Part shown: positions 9,401 through 16,699 of the stretch, in pieces
How the letters are laid out: every line of letters begins with the position of its first letter
Position numbering within the stretch: position 1 is the stretch's first letter
Source of the DNA: Ferrithrix thermotolerans DSM 19514
GTDB taxonomy: Bacteria > Actinomycetota > Acidimicrobiia > Acidimicrobiales > Ilumatobacteraceae
Length of the DNA stretch: 27,253 nt
Assembly: GCA_945860575.1 (NCBI GenBank)
Contig: CAMAQQ010000003.1
Coordinates: 1-27,253 of the forward strand
Reading direction: 5' to 3'
Made by a program: the position numbers and the translations under genes
The notes under the pieces: model-generated
What the model saw: only the letters and a program-made list of their open reading frames with translations
Told to the model about the DNA's origin: nothing
Databases searched by the model: none

Positions 9401-9727
9401 TACGCCTTTGTTTCCTTCAACAATGCGTTGTGTTTCATTTATCAACACGCCAAAGCCGGGGTTTCCTTCAACAATGCGAACGATTGATTCGGGCAAGACA
9501 CTTTGAATCTTTTTCATCAACAATTGCGATGCAGCAGTATCTGCATTTTGGTCGACAACTTGCGAAGTTAAGAAAAATATGTGGCTGACTGCCGAATAAT
9601 CTTGGTTCGCAAGTGATTGAAGCACTTCATCGAACCATGGCCCTGGTTGGTGAACAACCATCGCCGTCACAACAGGTGGCGCAGAATTCTCCTCCGACCT
9701 ATTTGATCCAAATCTGACCCGACTCAT
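6473..9727 (-). CDS. Large family 2 glycosyltransferase with C-terminal multi-pass membrane region
   Basis: A 1084-residue two-part protein. Residues about 15-260 form a GT-A glycosyltransferase domain: the VVTAMVVHQPG strand, NPGFGVLIN, the nucleotide-sugar/metal site HDDV (114-117), SSACMLIRADTF and the acceptor-side FFGEDLEFCWR (about 212-222), a WbbL-like signature. After residue 260 there are about 12-14 hydrophobic segments interrupted by a loop with Ser/Asn-rich sequence, and near the C-terminus a soluble, probably extracytoplasmic segment before a last membrane helix. Sugar and acceptor are unknown; rhamnosyl or galactofuranosyl-like transfer onto a polyprenyl-linked glycan is a reasonable guess from WbbL-like motifs. 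It is the first gene of the minus unit with DUF5719 and the thioredoxin-like protein and is divergent from the 66-residue protein at 9790. Confidence 0.88.
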   Translation of the reverse strand: MSRVRFGSNRSEENSAPPVVTAMVVHQPGPWFDEVLQSLANQDYSAVSHIFFLTSQVVDQNADTAASQLLMKKIQSVLPESIVRIVEGNPGFGVLINETQRIVEGNKGVFCVMHDDVLLQPSTISQLVHEMLVSNASIVGPKLVQWDNPTILKSVGQLIDRCGEVDPLIEANERDQEQHDSVKDVFFISSACMLIRADTFRELDGFCREISFFGEDLEFCWRAHLSGARVIIAPSAVVRHREMFALRAPEISKDALTARHRVRTVATLTWRLVLPLVWLQMLVTSVVETIFGVFNGNYRGPLANLRATVSVFIDFAYVWVRRREVRKVRRVPASDINKMQVRGSARITKFIRHRRALESSSIASEARSQKLWRKSSTREAGFALLVIFALIIIGSRGIILGGSRTVGEILPFEGGANTAGSLMRMFRSGWWSSGFGEAAANPTGLGLLALGGFFVFGNLALLETLMIVGSLFVGFFGMWRLCGLFYNTRARLVGATVYVALPLSYDAIARGRFSALLTVAALPWVFDLLRKVGGLQPSERKDSSTNVPLPNSENSTGVGITRLTQLISALVLILGLVTAFAPAILVITFIGVVLWCAASLFGGTSTRSLGTMFAVGIGGIFGALFINLPWSMHFVSRQWWELLASDQSIGERNLGLVALASLDFGNITGGTLVLASYFCVACSLLVANSWRFVWALRSSFLVAGGLLLAVLDDQGLLPFQMPEPVIILSLVACGLALASATCASVFSETSAKKTSDWRRSVGLLVPVAISVAILPTLLGVVDGRWHQPNATVSQLFAQMPDNPADGNYRILFVGDNELLPISTNAVTNKVSYGVSDDGPVNIVSHWAPQRTAMNELADHALTALIDRQTVRVGRLMSSLAIRFIVVPLGDQPSQSSRLLIDSLSNQIDLRRLYFAKDLAIFENSAWLPIVSLLDEESAVASEKVDESALIVRELRSLLPLFIDDQSVSNKTVSNAFEGGTVHLAVPFNNNWQLIVDNARLNPRVAFGASTAFDAPIKGVAKLSFRTSKLRDLYLLAQALVWFGLLLLAANFSRFRRQVRAVSSQNVRLVADDSQKIIKLDRVPK

Positions 9728-9789
9728 GCTGTAATAAGACTACTTGCGGCTACTTGTGCCGATTTGATGTCTATCGCTCTATAAACTAA

Positions 9790-9990
9790 ATGCGGATTGG
9801 AGACACAGTGCGAGATATCAAATTAGACGAGTTGCGACTAGGTCCAATCAAGGCGCAAGATTTGTTGCGCATCACGAAAGATGCAACTTATATCGCCGTT
9901 GGGCTCGGCATTCTCACATTTCAAAAAGCCCAAGTTTGTCGTCGCGAAGCGATGTCGAAGTTGCAAGATCAAATTGCGAAACAATTTTAA
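9790..9990 (+). CDS. Small protein of unknown function (66 aa)
   Basis: A 66-residue reading frame with its own ATG, co-directional with the flippase and 16 nt upstream of it. The N-terminal 30 residues are charged and rich in Leu (DTVRDIKLDELRLGPIKAQD). A hydrophobic helix follows (about 32-46, YIAVGLGILTF), then an amphipathic basic tail with QKAQVCRRE. This suggests a small membrane-associated or helix-bundle protein. I have a vague memory of 'AVG.G.L.FQ.AQVRR' small proteins in Acidimicrobiia but cannot name a family. The region before the ATG is AT-rich (TATAAA at 9780-9785) with no Shine-Dalgarno, so translation could be leaderless. The frame fills the gap between a divergent gene and the flippase, and its codon use matches its neighbours, which supports it being real. 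Confidence 0.65.
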   Translation: MRIGDTVRDIKLDELRLGPIKAQDLLRITKDATYIAVGLGILTFQKAQVCRREAMSKLQDQIAKQF

Positions 9991-10006
9991 ATAGCTCAAC
10001 TAACTA

Positions 10007-11308
10007 GTGTCGGCACAAAACGAGAGTTCATCGAGTTCATCTCTCGCAACCAAAAGAAAGCGCATTGATCTTCCAGAGGGCACAATTGCAATTTCAATTG
10101 GCTTGATTATTGCTGGTTTAACGATCTACGCATTTTTCAAGATCGGCCAGCAGGCACTCGGTCAAGACGGCTTCAAACCGCTTGTTTCACTTTGGTTCGT
10201 GATGTTTGCAATTGCGCCAGGATTCTTTTTACCAGTTGAACAAGAAATCAGTCGTGCAATCGCCCATCGCCGTGCACTTGGTCAAGGTGCCGGACCAGTT
10301 GTGCGAAAAGTTTTGATTCTGTGTTCGATTATCGTCGTCGGACTAATCACCGCGATCGCCGCTCTCGCGCCATTCGTAAATGACAATCTATTCGAAGGTC
10401 ACGGAATCGTCACAACAAGTTTGGCGATCGCGATCGCCGTTTATGGAGTTTTCTACATCGTCAAAGGTTTGTGCTCAGGACTTGGAAAATTCAATTCGTA
10501 TGGTTTTATCGTGGGAGCCGACGGTGCAGTTCGCGTCGTGGTTTGCTTTATTTTATTAATCGCAGGAGTAACCCAACTCGGCGCCTACGCCCTGGTGGTC
10601 GTTCTCACTCCGCTCGTCGGCGTTTTAATAATTTTGTTTTCCGGTCAATTGAAAATGGAAGACGGTCCTCCAGCGACTTGGTCGGAAATCACACCAAATC
10701 TTGGGCTATTGCTCGGTGGATCAATTTTTGCTGCGGCTTTGGTAAATGCCGGCCCAATCACAGTTGCGCTATTGGGCGATACTTCGCCTGCCGAGCAAGT
10801 CACGCTTTTCGGCAATGCGGTGTTGTTGACTCGTGTGCCGTTATTTTTGTTTCAAGCAGTTCAAGCAGCACTGTTGCCGAGACTCACCAGGCTCGCCGCT
10901 CGTGGCGACATCAAAGAATTTCGATCTGGATTCAATCAACTGGTCATTTTGGTTTTTGGTGTTGGGATACTTGGCATTGTCGGCGCGTTCGCGATCGGTC
11001 CAAATGTTCTTGATCTTGTTTATGGCGGAAGCATCGACCGCCGAACGATCACCCTGCTCGCACTTGCAAGCGGCATTTACATGATGGCTTTGGCAATCGC
11101 ACAAGCAGTAATCGCACTCAACGGGCACAAACATGTTGCAATCGGTTGGTCCATGGCTTTTGTTGCTTATATTCTCACTGTCTGGCTGGTTAGCGACGAT
11201 TTATTTTTGCGCGTCGAGATTGCGCTCGTTGCAAGTTCTATGGTCGGATTGATTTCGTTTGCTACAAGTCTGCGTTCGCAACTGCGATCGTTATCGCCGA
11301 CGTTTTGA
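10007..11308 (+). CDS. MOP-superfamily polysaccharide flippase-like membrane protein
   Basis: A 433-residue integral membrane protein starting at GTG 10007 with a Ser-rich cytoplasmic tail (MSAQNESSSSSS) and about 12 hydrophobic segments. Length, topology, the early PGFFLPVEQEISRA segment and the pattern of paired helices fit the Wzx/MurJ-like MOP exporter superfamily, which moves lipid-linked oligosaccharides across the membrane. Specific substrate residues cannot be recognised. The neighbourhood of gmd, fcl and several glycosyltransferases makes a Wzx-like role in exporting a fucose-containing unit the best inference. No matching Wzy polymerase or ligase gene was recognised in the window. 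The 3' end overlaps the convergent gmd gene by 18 nt. Confidence 0.8.
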   Translation: MSAQNESSSSSSLATKRKRIDLPEGTIAISIGLIIAGLTIYAFFKIGQQALGQDGFKPLVSLWFVMFAIAPGFFLPVEQEISRAIAHRRALGQGAGPVVRKVLILCSIIVVGLITAIAALAPFVNDNLFEGHGIVTTSLAIAIAVYGVFYIVKGLCSGLGKFNSYGFIVGADGAVRVVVCFILLIAGVTQLGAYALVVVLTPLVGVLIILFSGQLKMEDGPPATWSEITPNLGLLLGGSIFAAALVNAGPITVALLGDTSPAEQVTLFGNAVLLTRVPLFLFQAVQAALLPRLTRLAARGDIKEFRSGFNQLVILVFGVGILGIVGAFAIGPNVLDLVYGGSIDRRTITLLALASGIYMMALAIAQAVIALNGHKHVAIGWSMAFVAYILTVWLVSDDLFLRVEIALVASSMVGLISFATSLRSQLRSLSPTF

Positions 11309-12274
11309 CTCATAATCTAAATCGTTTTTAACCATCATCTGAATCAGGGTTTCAAAACCAACTTTTGGTTGCCAACCGAGTTTTGTTTTGGCTTTTGTCG
11401 CATCGCCAATCAATAAATCAACTTCGGCGGGGCGAAAAAATCTCTGATCTTGACGAACAAATTTTCGCCAGTCGCCGAGCTCGGCGGCACCAAACGCCAC
11501 TTCAAGCAACTGCTCTATCGAATGCGCTTTGCCTGTGGCAATCACGAAATCGTCAGGTGTCGGTTGTTGCAACATCATCCACATGGCCTCTACATAATCA
11601 CCGGCGAAACCCCAATCTCGCTTTGCTTCGAGATTTCCGAGTACGAGTTCGCTTTGCAGACCAAGTTTTATACGGGCTACCGAGTTTGTGATTTTTCGCG
11701 TTACAAATTCGAGCCCTCGACGAGGACCTTCGTGGTTAAACAAGATGCCTGAGCAAGCGAACATGTCGTAACTTTCTCGATAGTTCACCGTGATGTCGTG
11801 TGCAAAAACTTTCGCGACCCCATAAGGAGATCGCGGATGAAACGGCGTCATTTCTGTTTGCGGTGTTTCGCGCACCTTGCCAAACATCTCTGAGGATGAA
11901 GCCTGGTAAAAACGAATCGGACTTTTTCGTGCGCCACCAACGAGGCGAATTGCTTCAAGCATTCGCAGAACACCGAGCCCGGTAATGTTGCCCGTCAGTT
12001 CGGCCTGATTAAATGACATCGCCACAAACGAGATCGCGCCCAAATTATAAACTTCATCTGGCTGTGACATTTCTAGTGCGCTAACGAGGCTCGAAAAATC
12101 GGCAAGGTCACCAGGTACGAGTTGAACAAACGGAAACTCGTCGCGGATTGACTCGGCCTTGGGATTGTTCTGTCCTTTAACCAATCCAAAAACTTCATAT
12201 CCCTTGCTGTTTAAAAATTCAGCAAGGTGGCGACCGTCTTGACCGGTGATACCAGTGATCAGTGCGCGCGTCAT
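11291..12274 (-). CDS. gmd: GDP-mannose 4,6-dehydratase
   Basis: Converts GDP-D-mannose to GDP-4-keto-6-deoxy-D-mannose, the first step to GDP-L-fucose, GDP-D-rhamnose and related sugars. The 327-residue protein is an extended SDR: NADP-binding GITGQDG (8-14), the ASSSEMFG catalytic strand (125-132), YGVAK with catalytic Tyr151 and Lys155, and the diagnostic Gmd block NHEGPRRGLEFVTRKI (180-195) followed by LGNLEAKRDWG. These make the assignment specific rather than generic. It lies alone on the minus strand, divergent from cofD by 40 nt and overlapping the flippase gene convergently by 18 nt. The next enzyme, Fcl, is 8 kb away on the other strand. Confidence 0.96.
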   Translation of the reverse strand: MTRALITGITGQDGRHLAEFLNSKGYEVFGLVKGQNNPKAESIRDEFPFVQLVPGDLADFSSLVSALEMSQPDEVYNLGAISFVAMSFNQAELTGNITGLGVLRMLEAIRLVGGARKSPIRFYQASSSEMFGKVRETPQTEMTPFHPRSPYGVAKVFAHDITVNYRESYDMFACSGILFNHEGPRRGLEFVTRKITNSVARIKLGLQSELVLGNLEAKRDWGFAGDYVEAMWMMLQQPTPDDFVIATGKAHSIEQLLEVAFGAAELGDWRKFVRQDQRFFRPAEVDLLIGDATKAKTKLGWQPKVGFETLIQMMVKNDLDYESKRRR

Positions 12275-12314
12275 AACGAACTATTAATCTACCTGAGCCG
12301 TACGCTCAAAGACC

Positions 12315-13310
12315 ATGGTTGTTGATTCAAAGATCAATTCAGTTGTGGTTCTCGCTGGCGGGGTTGGCGCTGCACGATTTCTTCGCGGTCTGGCACTAGT
12401 CCACGATCAACGAGCGACAACTGCGTTGGTCAACACAGGTGACGACACGGTTTTGCATGGATTAAATATTTCGCCTGACATCGACACTGTGATCTACACA
12501 CTTAGCGAGTCGATTGATCCGCAGCGTGGCTGGGGACTTAAAAATGAAACTTGGCGAGCAATGGAGTCGCTCAAGCGATATGTCGATGTGCGACCCACTG
12601 ACTCAATTGCCGCACCCGAGTGGTTTAATCTTGGCGACCAAGATCTTGCAACGCACTTTTATCGCACTGCGAGACGAAGCGAAGGTGCCGATGCATCAGA
12701 AATCACAAGCGAAATTGCCCGCGCATGGAAAGTTGCTCAACGAATTGTGCCGATGACCAATAATGATGTTTCAACTTTGGTCGAACTTGCACAAGATTGT
12801 CAGGCTGGTAAAGCAGGCACACAAATTAGTTTTCAAGAATATTTCGTCAAGCATCAACACAGTGTTGCCATACGAGCAATTTATTTTCAAGGTGCGCAAA
12901 CTGCCAAGCCGAACTGCATCAACGAATTGAGCCAAGCCGAAATCATCGTGATTGCGCCGTCTAATCCGATTGTTTCAATCGGCCCAATTCGTGCGCTTGC
13001 TGGCGTCGACGAAGTGCTAACCGCCAATCGTGACAAAGTAGTCGCAATCTCGCCGATCATTGGTGGCCATGCGCTCAAAGGTCCAGCCGATCGAATGCTC
13101 ACCGAATTGGGGCACGAATCTTCTGCTCTTGGTGTGGCGCGGCTGTATAAAGATATTGCTTCGACACTTATCATTGACACCGTGGATGCAGATCTCAAAG
13201 ACGCAATTGAACGAGAAGGAGTGCGTTGCATCGTGACGAACACGGTGATGTCAGACCCTAAGATTGCAGGCGAACTTGCCCGAACAACTCTTGACAGCAT
13301 CGCACGATAA
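12315..13310 (+). CDS. cofD: 2-phospho-L-lactate / phosphoenolpyruvate transferase of F420 synthesis (CofD/FbiA)
   Basis: Transfers a phosphoenolpyruvate- or phospholactate-derived group to the riboflavin-like Fo to give (dehydro-)F420-0. The 331-residue length and motifs are typical: LAGGVGAARFLRGL near the N-terminus, VNTGDDTVLHGL, ISPDIDTVIYTLSE, RGWGLKNETW, and IAPSNPIVSIGPI in the middle. In actinobacteria the homologue FbiA uses phosphoenolpyruvate; which substrate is used here cannot be read from the sequence. It is followed after 3 nt by cofE and the two form an operon. The Fo synthase genes (cofG/cofH or fbiC) and cofC are not in the window. F420-dependent metabolism is common in Acidimicrobiia and mycobacteria. 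Confidence 0.96.
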   Translation: MVVDSKINSVVVLAGGVGAARFLRGLALVHDQRATTALVNTGDDTVLHGLNISPDIDTVIYTLSESIDPQRGWGLKNETWRAMESLKRYVDVRPTDSIAAPEWFNLGDQDLATHFYRTARRSEGADASEITSEIARAWKVAQRIVPMTNNDVSTLVELAQDCQAGKAGTQISFQEYFVKHQHSVAIRAIYFQGAQTAKPNCINELSQAEIIVIAPSNPIVSIGPIRALAGVDEVLTANRDKVVAISPIIGGHALKGPADRMLTELGHESSALGVARLYKDIASTLIIDTVDADLKDAIEREGVRCIVTNTVMSDPKIAGELARTTLDSIAR

Positions 13311-13313
13311 ACC

Positions 13314-14027
13314 ATGAGCCGATTAACAATTTGGGGCGTAGAAGGAATCGGCGAAATTACACCACAGGATCAGCTCGGAAAAATCATCTCTGAAGCCTGT
13401 CGCCAAGAACCAAATGGGCCGTTGCAAAATAACGACGTCTTGGTCGTCACTCAAAAAATCGTTTCTAAAGCCGAAGGTCGACTTGTAGCGATTGATGCAA
13501 CCGATCCACTTAGCCATAAGCAACTCGTTGAAGATGAAGCCGTAAGAATTGTGCGCCGACGCGGAGATCTAATCATCACCGAAACCAAGCACGGGTTTGT
13601 CTGCGCCAACAGCGGAATCGACTTGTCAAATGTCGGACGCGGATACGCAGCATTGCTGCCAATTGACAGCGACAAATCTGCGCGACGAATTCGTGACATC
13701 ATTGGTGCGACTCTTGGTGTCAGTGTTGGTGTAATTATCAGCGATACTTTTGGCCGACCTTGGCGAAAAGGATTAACGGATGTTGCAATTGGTGTTGCCG
13801 GTATTGCCGGCGTCGTGGACCTGCGTGGAACCCCGGATTCACTTGGCAGAATTATGCAAGTAACAGAAGTCGCCGTTGCCGACGAGCTGGCTAGCGCCGC
13901 TGAACTCGTGATGGGAAAGTCTTCAGGTGTGCCTGTTGCCGTAGTTCGCGGTGTCGACGAAACTTGGTTTCGTAATTCAGATATCGGCGAACTGGTCAGA
14001 CCTCCGCAAGAAGATCTCTTTCGCTAG
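13314..14027 (+). CDS. cofE: Coenzyme F420-0:L-glutamate ligase (CofE / FbiB N-terminal domain only)
   Basis: Adds gamma-linked L-glutamates to F420-0 with GTP. The 237-residue protein contains the family blocks VVTQKIVSKAEGR, HGFVCANSGIDLSNV and SDTFGRPWRKGLTDVAIG, the last being a metal/GTP site. It ends at RPPQEDLFR, close to where the CofE domain of mycobacterial FbiB ends; the C-terminal nitroreductase-like domain, which in FbiB reduces dehydro-F420-0, is absent. If this organism uses the phosphoenolpyruvate route, that reductase must be encoded elsewhere. It is translationally linked with cofD (3-nt gap). Its TAG stop overlaps the TAG of the convergent SDR gene within the palindrome CTAG (14024-14027). 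Confidence 0.95.
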   Translation: MSRLTIWGVEGIGEITPQDQLGKIISEACRQEPNGPLQNNDVLVVTQKIVSKAEGRLVAIDATDPLSHKQLVEDEAVRIVRRRGDLIITETKHGFVCANSGIDLSNVGRGYAALLPIDSDKSARRIRDIIGATLGVSVGVIISDTFGRPWRKGLTDVAIGVAGIAGVVDLRGTPDSLGRIMQVTEVAVADELASAAELVMGKSSGVPVAVVRGVDETWFRNSDIGELVRPPQEDLFR

Positions 14028-14944
14028 TTTAAATCAGCCAACAATTCTGCAATACCTGCATTTACCGATGTCCAGTGGGCCCAACCAAGTTGAATTCGTG
14101 CCCGAGTTGCGTTGACCGAGTTGCGTTGCAAGTCTCCATGTCGCGCAGGTTCGAACCTTTCTCCCAATGTTGTGGATGCACCAATCAACTTCCACAAATC
14201 ACTAACTGACGTTTGAATCCCTGTTCCTATGTTGATCACCAACCCCCCACCTTTGGTCATCGCGCGAGAAAGTGCGTCGACTGCATCATCAATGAACAAG
14301 AAATCTCGTGTTTGCCGACCACTTCCGTAAATCACGGGAGATGTATTTGTCAAAATCGAATCAGCAAATGCCGCAACGACTCCGTCGCGCGGCCGTTGCC
14401 GCTTGCCGTAAACATTCGTCATCGCCAACGCAGTGAACTCAACATCGTAACTTTCGCGATAAACAGTCAAGAGATCTATGAGCGCATTAGCCATCACATA
14501 TGCAACGCCCATAGGTTCGGGTTTGCGGCCTTCTTTGACAGGCAATTGGCGCGCAGGGACTTCTCCGTACATTAAATTTGCGGGTAATGCAACGACTACT
14601 TTTTTGATTTTATGTTTTTGTGCCGCTTCAAGAACCGTCAACAGCAGACTTGCAGAAGCCAAGAATTCGCTAGTTGTGGTTTGGCTCGGTGGCAACAACG
14701 CCAAATGATAAATGACGGATGGTCGGCGAATCGAAATCAATTCTGAGAACTCGGGCGCCAAAATATCCAAGTGGTGAAATCGCAATCCACTTCCGATTGC
14801 TCGAGCCTCGCTGAGATTAGCCAAAGAACCAACCGATAAATCGTCGACAACTTCAACATTGTGCCCATCAGCCAGCAACCGATCAACTAAATGCGAGCCA
14901 ATAAAACCAGCGCCACCACAAATTAGTGCACTGTTTTGCGTCAT
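14024..14944 (-). CDS. NAD-dependent epimerase/dehydratase-like SDR with altered catalytic residues
   Basis: A 306-residue extended SDR related to UDP-glucose 4-epimerase and other nucleotide-sugar enzymes. The Rossmann motif GGAGFIG (10-16), VVDDLSVG, NVYGKRQRP and the RDFLFIDDAVDA block are intact, so cofactor and sugar-nucleotide binding look preserved. At the active site, however, the usual SS(A/S)..YG strand reads ALPANLMYG (119-127), placing Ala122 where Ser/Thr is expected, and the YxxxK motif reads Y149-VMA-N153, so the Lys is Asn. Either the enzyme is inactive, works by a different mechanism, or has a binding role. It is the last gene of the minus-strand glycan cluster, 26 nt after the nucleotidyltransferase. 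The fold is certain; the reaction is not assigned. Confidence 0.85.
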   Translation of the reverse strand: MTQNSALICGGAGFIGSHLVDRLLADGHNVEVVDDLSVGSLANLSEARAIGSGLRFHHLDILAPEFSELISIRRPSVIYHLALLPPSQTTTSEFLASASLLLTVLEAAQKHKIKKVVVALPANLMYGEVPARQLPVKEGRKPEPMGVAYVMANALIDLLTVYRESYDVEFTALAMTNVYGKRQRPRDGVVAAFADSILTNTSPVIYGSGRQTRDFLFIDDAVDALSRAMTKGGGLVINIGTGIQTSVSDLWKLIGASTTLGERFEPARHGDLQRNSVNATRARIQLGWAHWTSVNAGIAELLADLN

Positions 14945-14970
14945 TTATCTATTCATAATTCATTTGCGAG

Positions 14971-15993
14971 TCATCTGACCTGGATCTGGCCAGCCGGATC
15001 TGGAACTTTGGCATCTCTCAACACTGCACCAGAATTTACCTCACCTTGGTCACCGATCAAGCACGACGTTACCTGTGCGAAAGCACCGATATGTCCCATA
15101 ACTGCACTGTCTACAACAACTGCATTGTCGTCAACTCTGGCCCCGGTCATCAACACGCTGCGAACGATTTGTGCATTGGCGCCAACTACACAATTCGCGC
15201 CGATTGTGCTTTGGGTTATTAACGCAGTCGCATCAACCTTGGCGCTGACATCAATCGGAGTCACTTTATAAATACTTTTTCTTGAGAGAAGTTCAACATT
15301 GCTGCGGACATAAGTATCAGGGCGACCCGCGTCTATCCAGTAGTCGTCAGTTGCATACGCATACAAAACACCGGCACGAACCATCTCAGGAAACGTCTCG
15401 CGCTCAATTGAAAGTGGCGCCGTGCCAGGCATTCGCTTGAGTGCGGAAGTTTCAAAAATATATGTTCCACCATTGACGTGCCGCGACATGGTTTCACCAG
15501 CCTTGGGTTTTTCAACGAAACGAATTACTTTGCCGCTCGCATCAGTTTCAACAACACCATATTGAGAGGGATCTGCGACCGGAGTCAAATGAATTGTGCC
15601 CTCAGCTTTTGCCGAATGATGAAACGCAACAAGTTTTGCAACATTTAAATCGGTAAGAATGTCACCATTTGCAACAATAAATGTTTCGCCACGCTCATTT
15701 ATTTTGGCTTCGCGCGCGGCGAAGCCAATTGCGCCGGATGTGTCTAGCGGCCGATCTTCGACTGCGTAACTCAATTCGACGTCAGCGCAACGGTTATTTG
15801 GGAACGCTTTCAAAAAAGGTTCGGGCTTGAAGCCAAGTGCCAACACTGCATGCGTAACTCCGCCGTGCGCAAGCGAAGTCATCAGTCTTTCTAAAAGCGG
15901 AATATTACATACAGGCAACAACGGCTTTGGAATCTCAAATGTCAGTGGTCGAAGCCTTGTACCAAAACCGCCGACGAGCACAACCGCGTGCAT
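14971..15993 (-). CDS. Sugar-1-phosphate nucleotidyltransferase with left-handed beta-helix domain
   Basis: Activates a sugar-1-phosphate with an NTP. The 340-residue protein has the pyrophosphorylase signature LVGGFGTRLRPLT followed by PKPLLPV (residues 5-29), the metal/sugar site ANGDIL, VEKP and HVNGGTYIF motifs, and a C-terminal run of hexapeptide repeats (about 245-325) forming a left-handed beta-helix. It resembles mycobacterial Rv3264c (ManB/ManC type, annotated mannose-1-phosphate guanylyltransferase), and the GDP-mannose-using Gmd in the same window supports a GDP-mannose product; glucose-1-phosphate thymidylyl- or uridylyltransferase activity cannot be excluded by motifs. It sits 11 nt after the membrane-anchored protein gene and before the altered SDR. 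Confidence 0.9.
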   Translation of the reverse strand: MHAVVLVGGFGTRLRPLTFEIPKPLLPVCNIPLLERLMTSLAHGGVTHAVLALGFKPEPFLKAFPNNRCADVELSYAVEDRPLDTSGAIGFAAREAKINERGETFIVANGDILTDLNVAKLVAFHHSAKAEGTIHLTPVADPSQYGVVETDASGKVIRFVEKPKAGETMSRHVNGGTYIFETSALKRMPGTAPLSIERETFPEMVRAGVLYAYATDDYWIDAGRPDTYVRSNVELLSRKSIYKVTPIDVSAKVDATALITQSTIGANCVVGANAQIVRSVLMTGARVDDNAVVVDSAVMGHIGAFAQVTSCLIGDQGEVNSGAVLRDAKVPDPAGQIQVR

Positions 15994-16004
15994 GTCAGAT
16001 CTTC

Positions 16005-16688
16005 CTAAGGATTAAGGGTCAGTAAATCTAGGTCTGATGTTGAAACTGGTTGCGGTGCTTCGACATCTTTGGGGACAAATGCAAGCGTTATAGCCATGCC
16101 ATTGCCGGTCAGACGAACTTTGCCGAGGTCAGCGATTGAAATCTTTGATGTTGAAATCTTCGAATCCCAAACTGAAACTTGCACCGATGCATCTTTGTCT
16201 CCACATTTTGTGTCGACCTCAGAGATTGTTTCACCATTATTGATGGTCGGCGGAAACTTGATCGAATCGTTTGTCACTTCTATGCCGTACAAGTCAAAAA
16301 TTGTCTGCAAATTTGCCCGACGCTCGCCAGAAAGAACTTGCGGCTCCCAACGAATTACACCTGCCGACTCGATATAGGCGCCCGCTTTGAGGGTGGCAGC
16401 ATCTGTGCCGACATCTTGCCCTGCTGGCAGTGCCTCAATGAACTGGTCACACTTGTAAACACCGAATGCCGTGTAATAGTTCTGGTTTGCCGTGTCTAAT
16501 GCACTGACTTGTTCTTGGCTCTGACGAGCATAAGCAATAAGTGCAACACCGAGAATGGATATCACAAATATCATGGTCGGAAACAACGTTCCACCTTGCA
16601 TTCGAATCTTTCGACCTTTGCTGTTTTTGCTGACGCTGGCAAGTTTGGCGATTTTTTTAGCAGAAGATGAAGTACCCACGAAGACCAA
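16005..16688 (-). CDS. Membrane-anchored protein of unknown function
   Basis: A 227-residue protein with a basic cytosolic N-terminus (KK..K..SKNSKGRKIR), one membrane segment at about 35-54 (FPTMIFVISILGVALIAY), and an exported domain of about 170 residues. The exported part contains NYYTAFGVYKCDQFIEALP and a second Cys near 160 (VDTKCGDKD), so one disulfide is possible. I recall a family of Acidimicrobiia proteins with a similar 'AFGVY.CD..L..LP' opening next to the nucleotidyltransferase gene, but no named domain. Gene spacing is 11 nt on each side, within the glycan operon, so it is likely expressed with the glycosyltransferase and nucleotidyltransferase. Function is not assignable. Confidence 0.75.
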   Translation of the reverse strand: MVFVGTSSSAKKIAKLASVSKNSKGRKIRMQGGTLFPTMIFVISILGVALIAYARQSQEQVSALDTANQNYYTAFGVYKCDQFIEALPAGQDVGTDAATLKAGAYIESAGVIRWEPQVLSGERRANLQTIFDLYGIEVTNDSIKFPPTINNGETISEVDTKCGDKDASVQVSVWDSKISTSKISIADLGKVRLTGNGMAITLAFVPKDVEAPQPVSTSDLDLLTLNP

Positions 16689-16699
16689 AGGCTACCGCC

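Noticed and set aside
10471..11013. 180-residue plus-strand frame inside the flippase gene
   Set aside because: It is rich in Arg, Ser, Cys and Trp in an order typical of a +1 shadow; the flippase frame has coherent membrane helices.
12887..13315. 142-residue frame antisense to cofD
   Set aside because: It is Ser/Ala/Ile-rich, has no recognisable motif and lies fully opposite conserved cofD codons.
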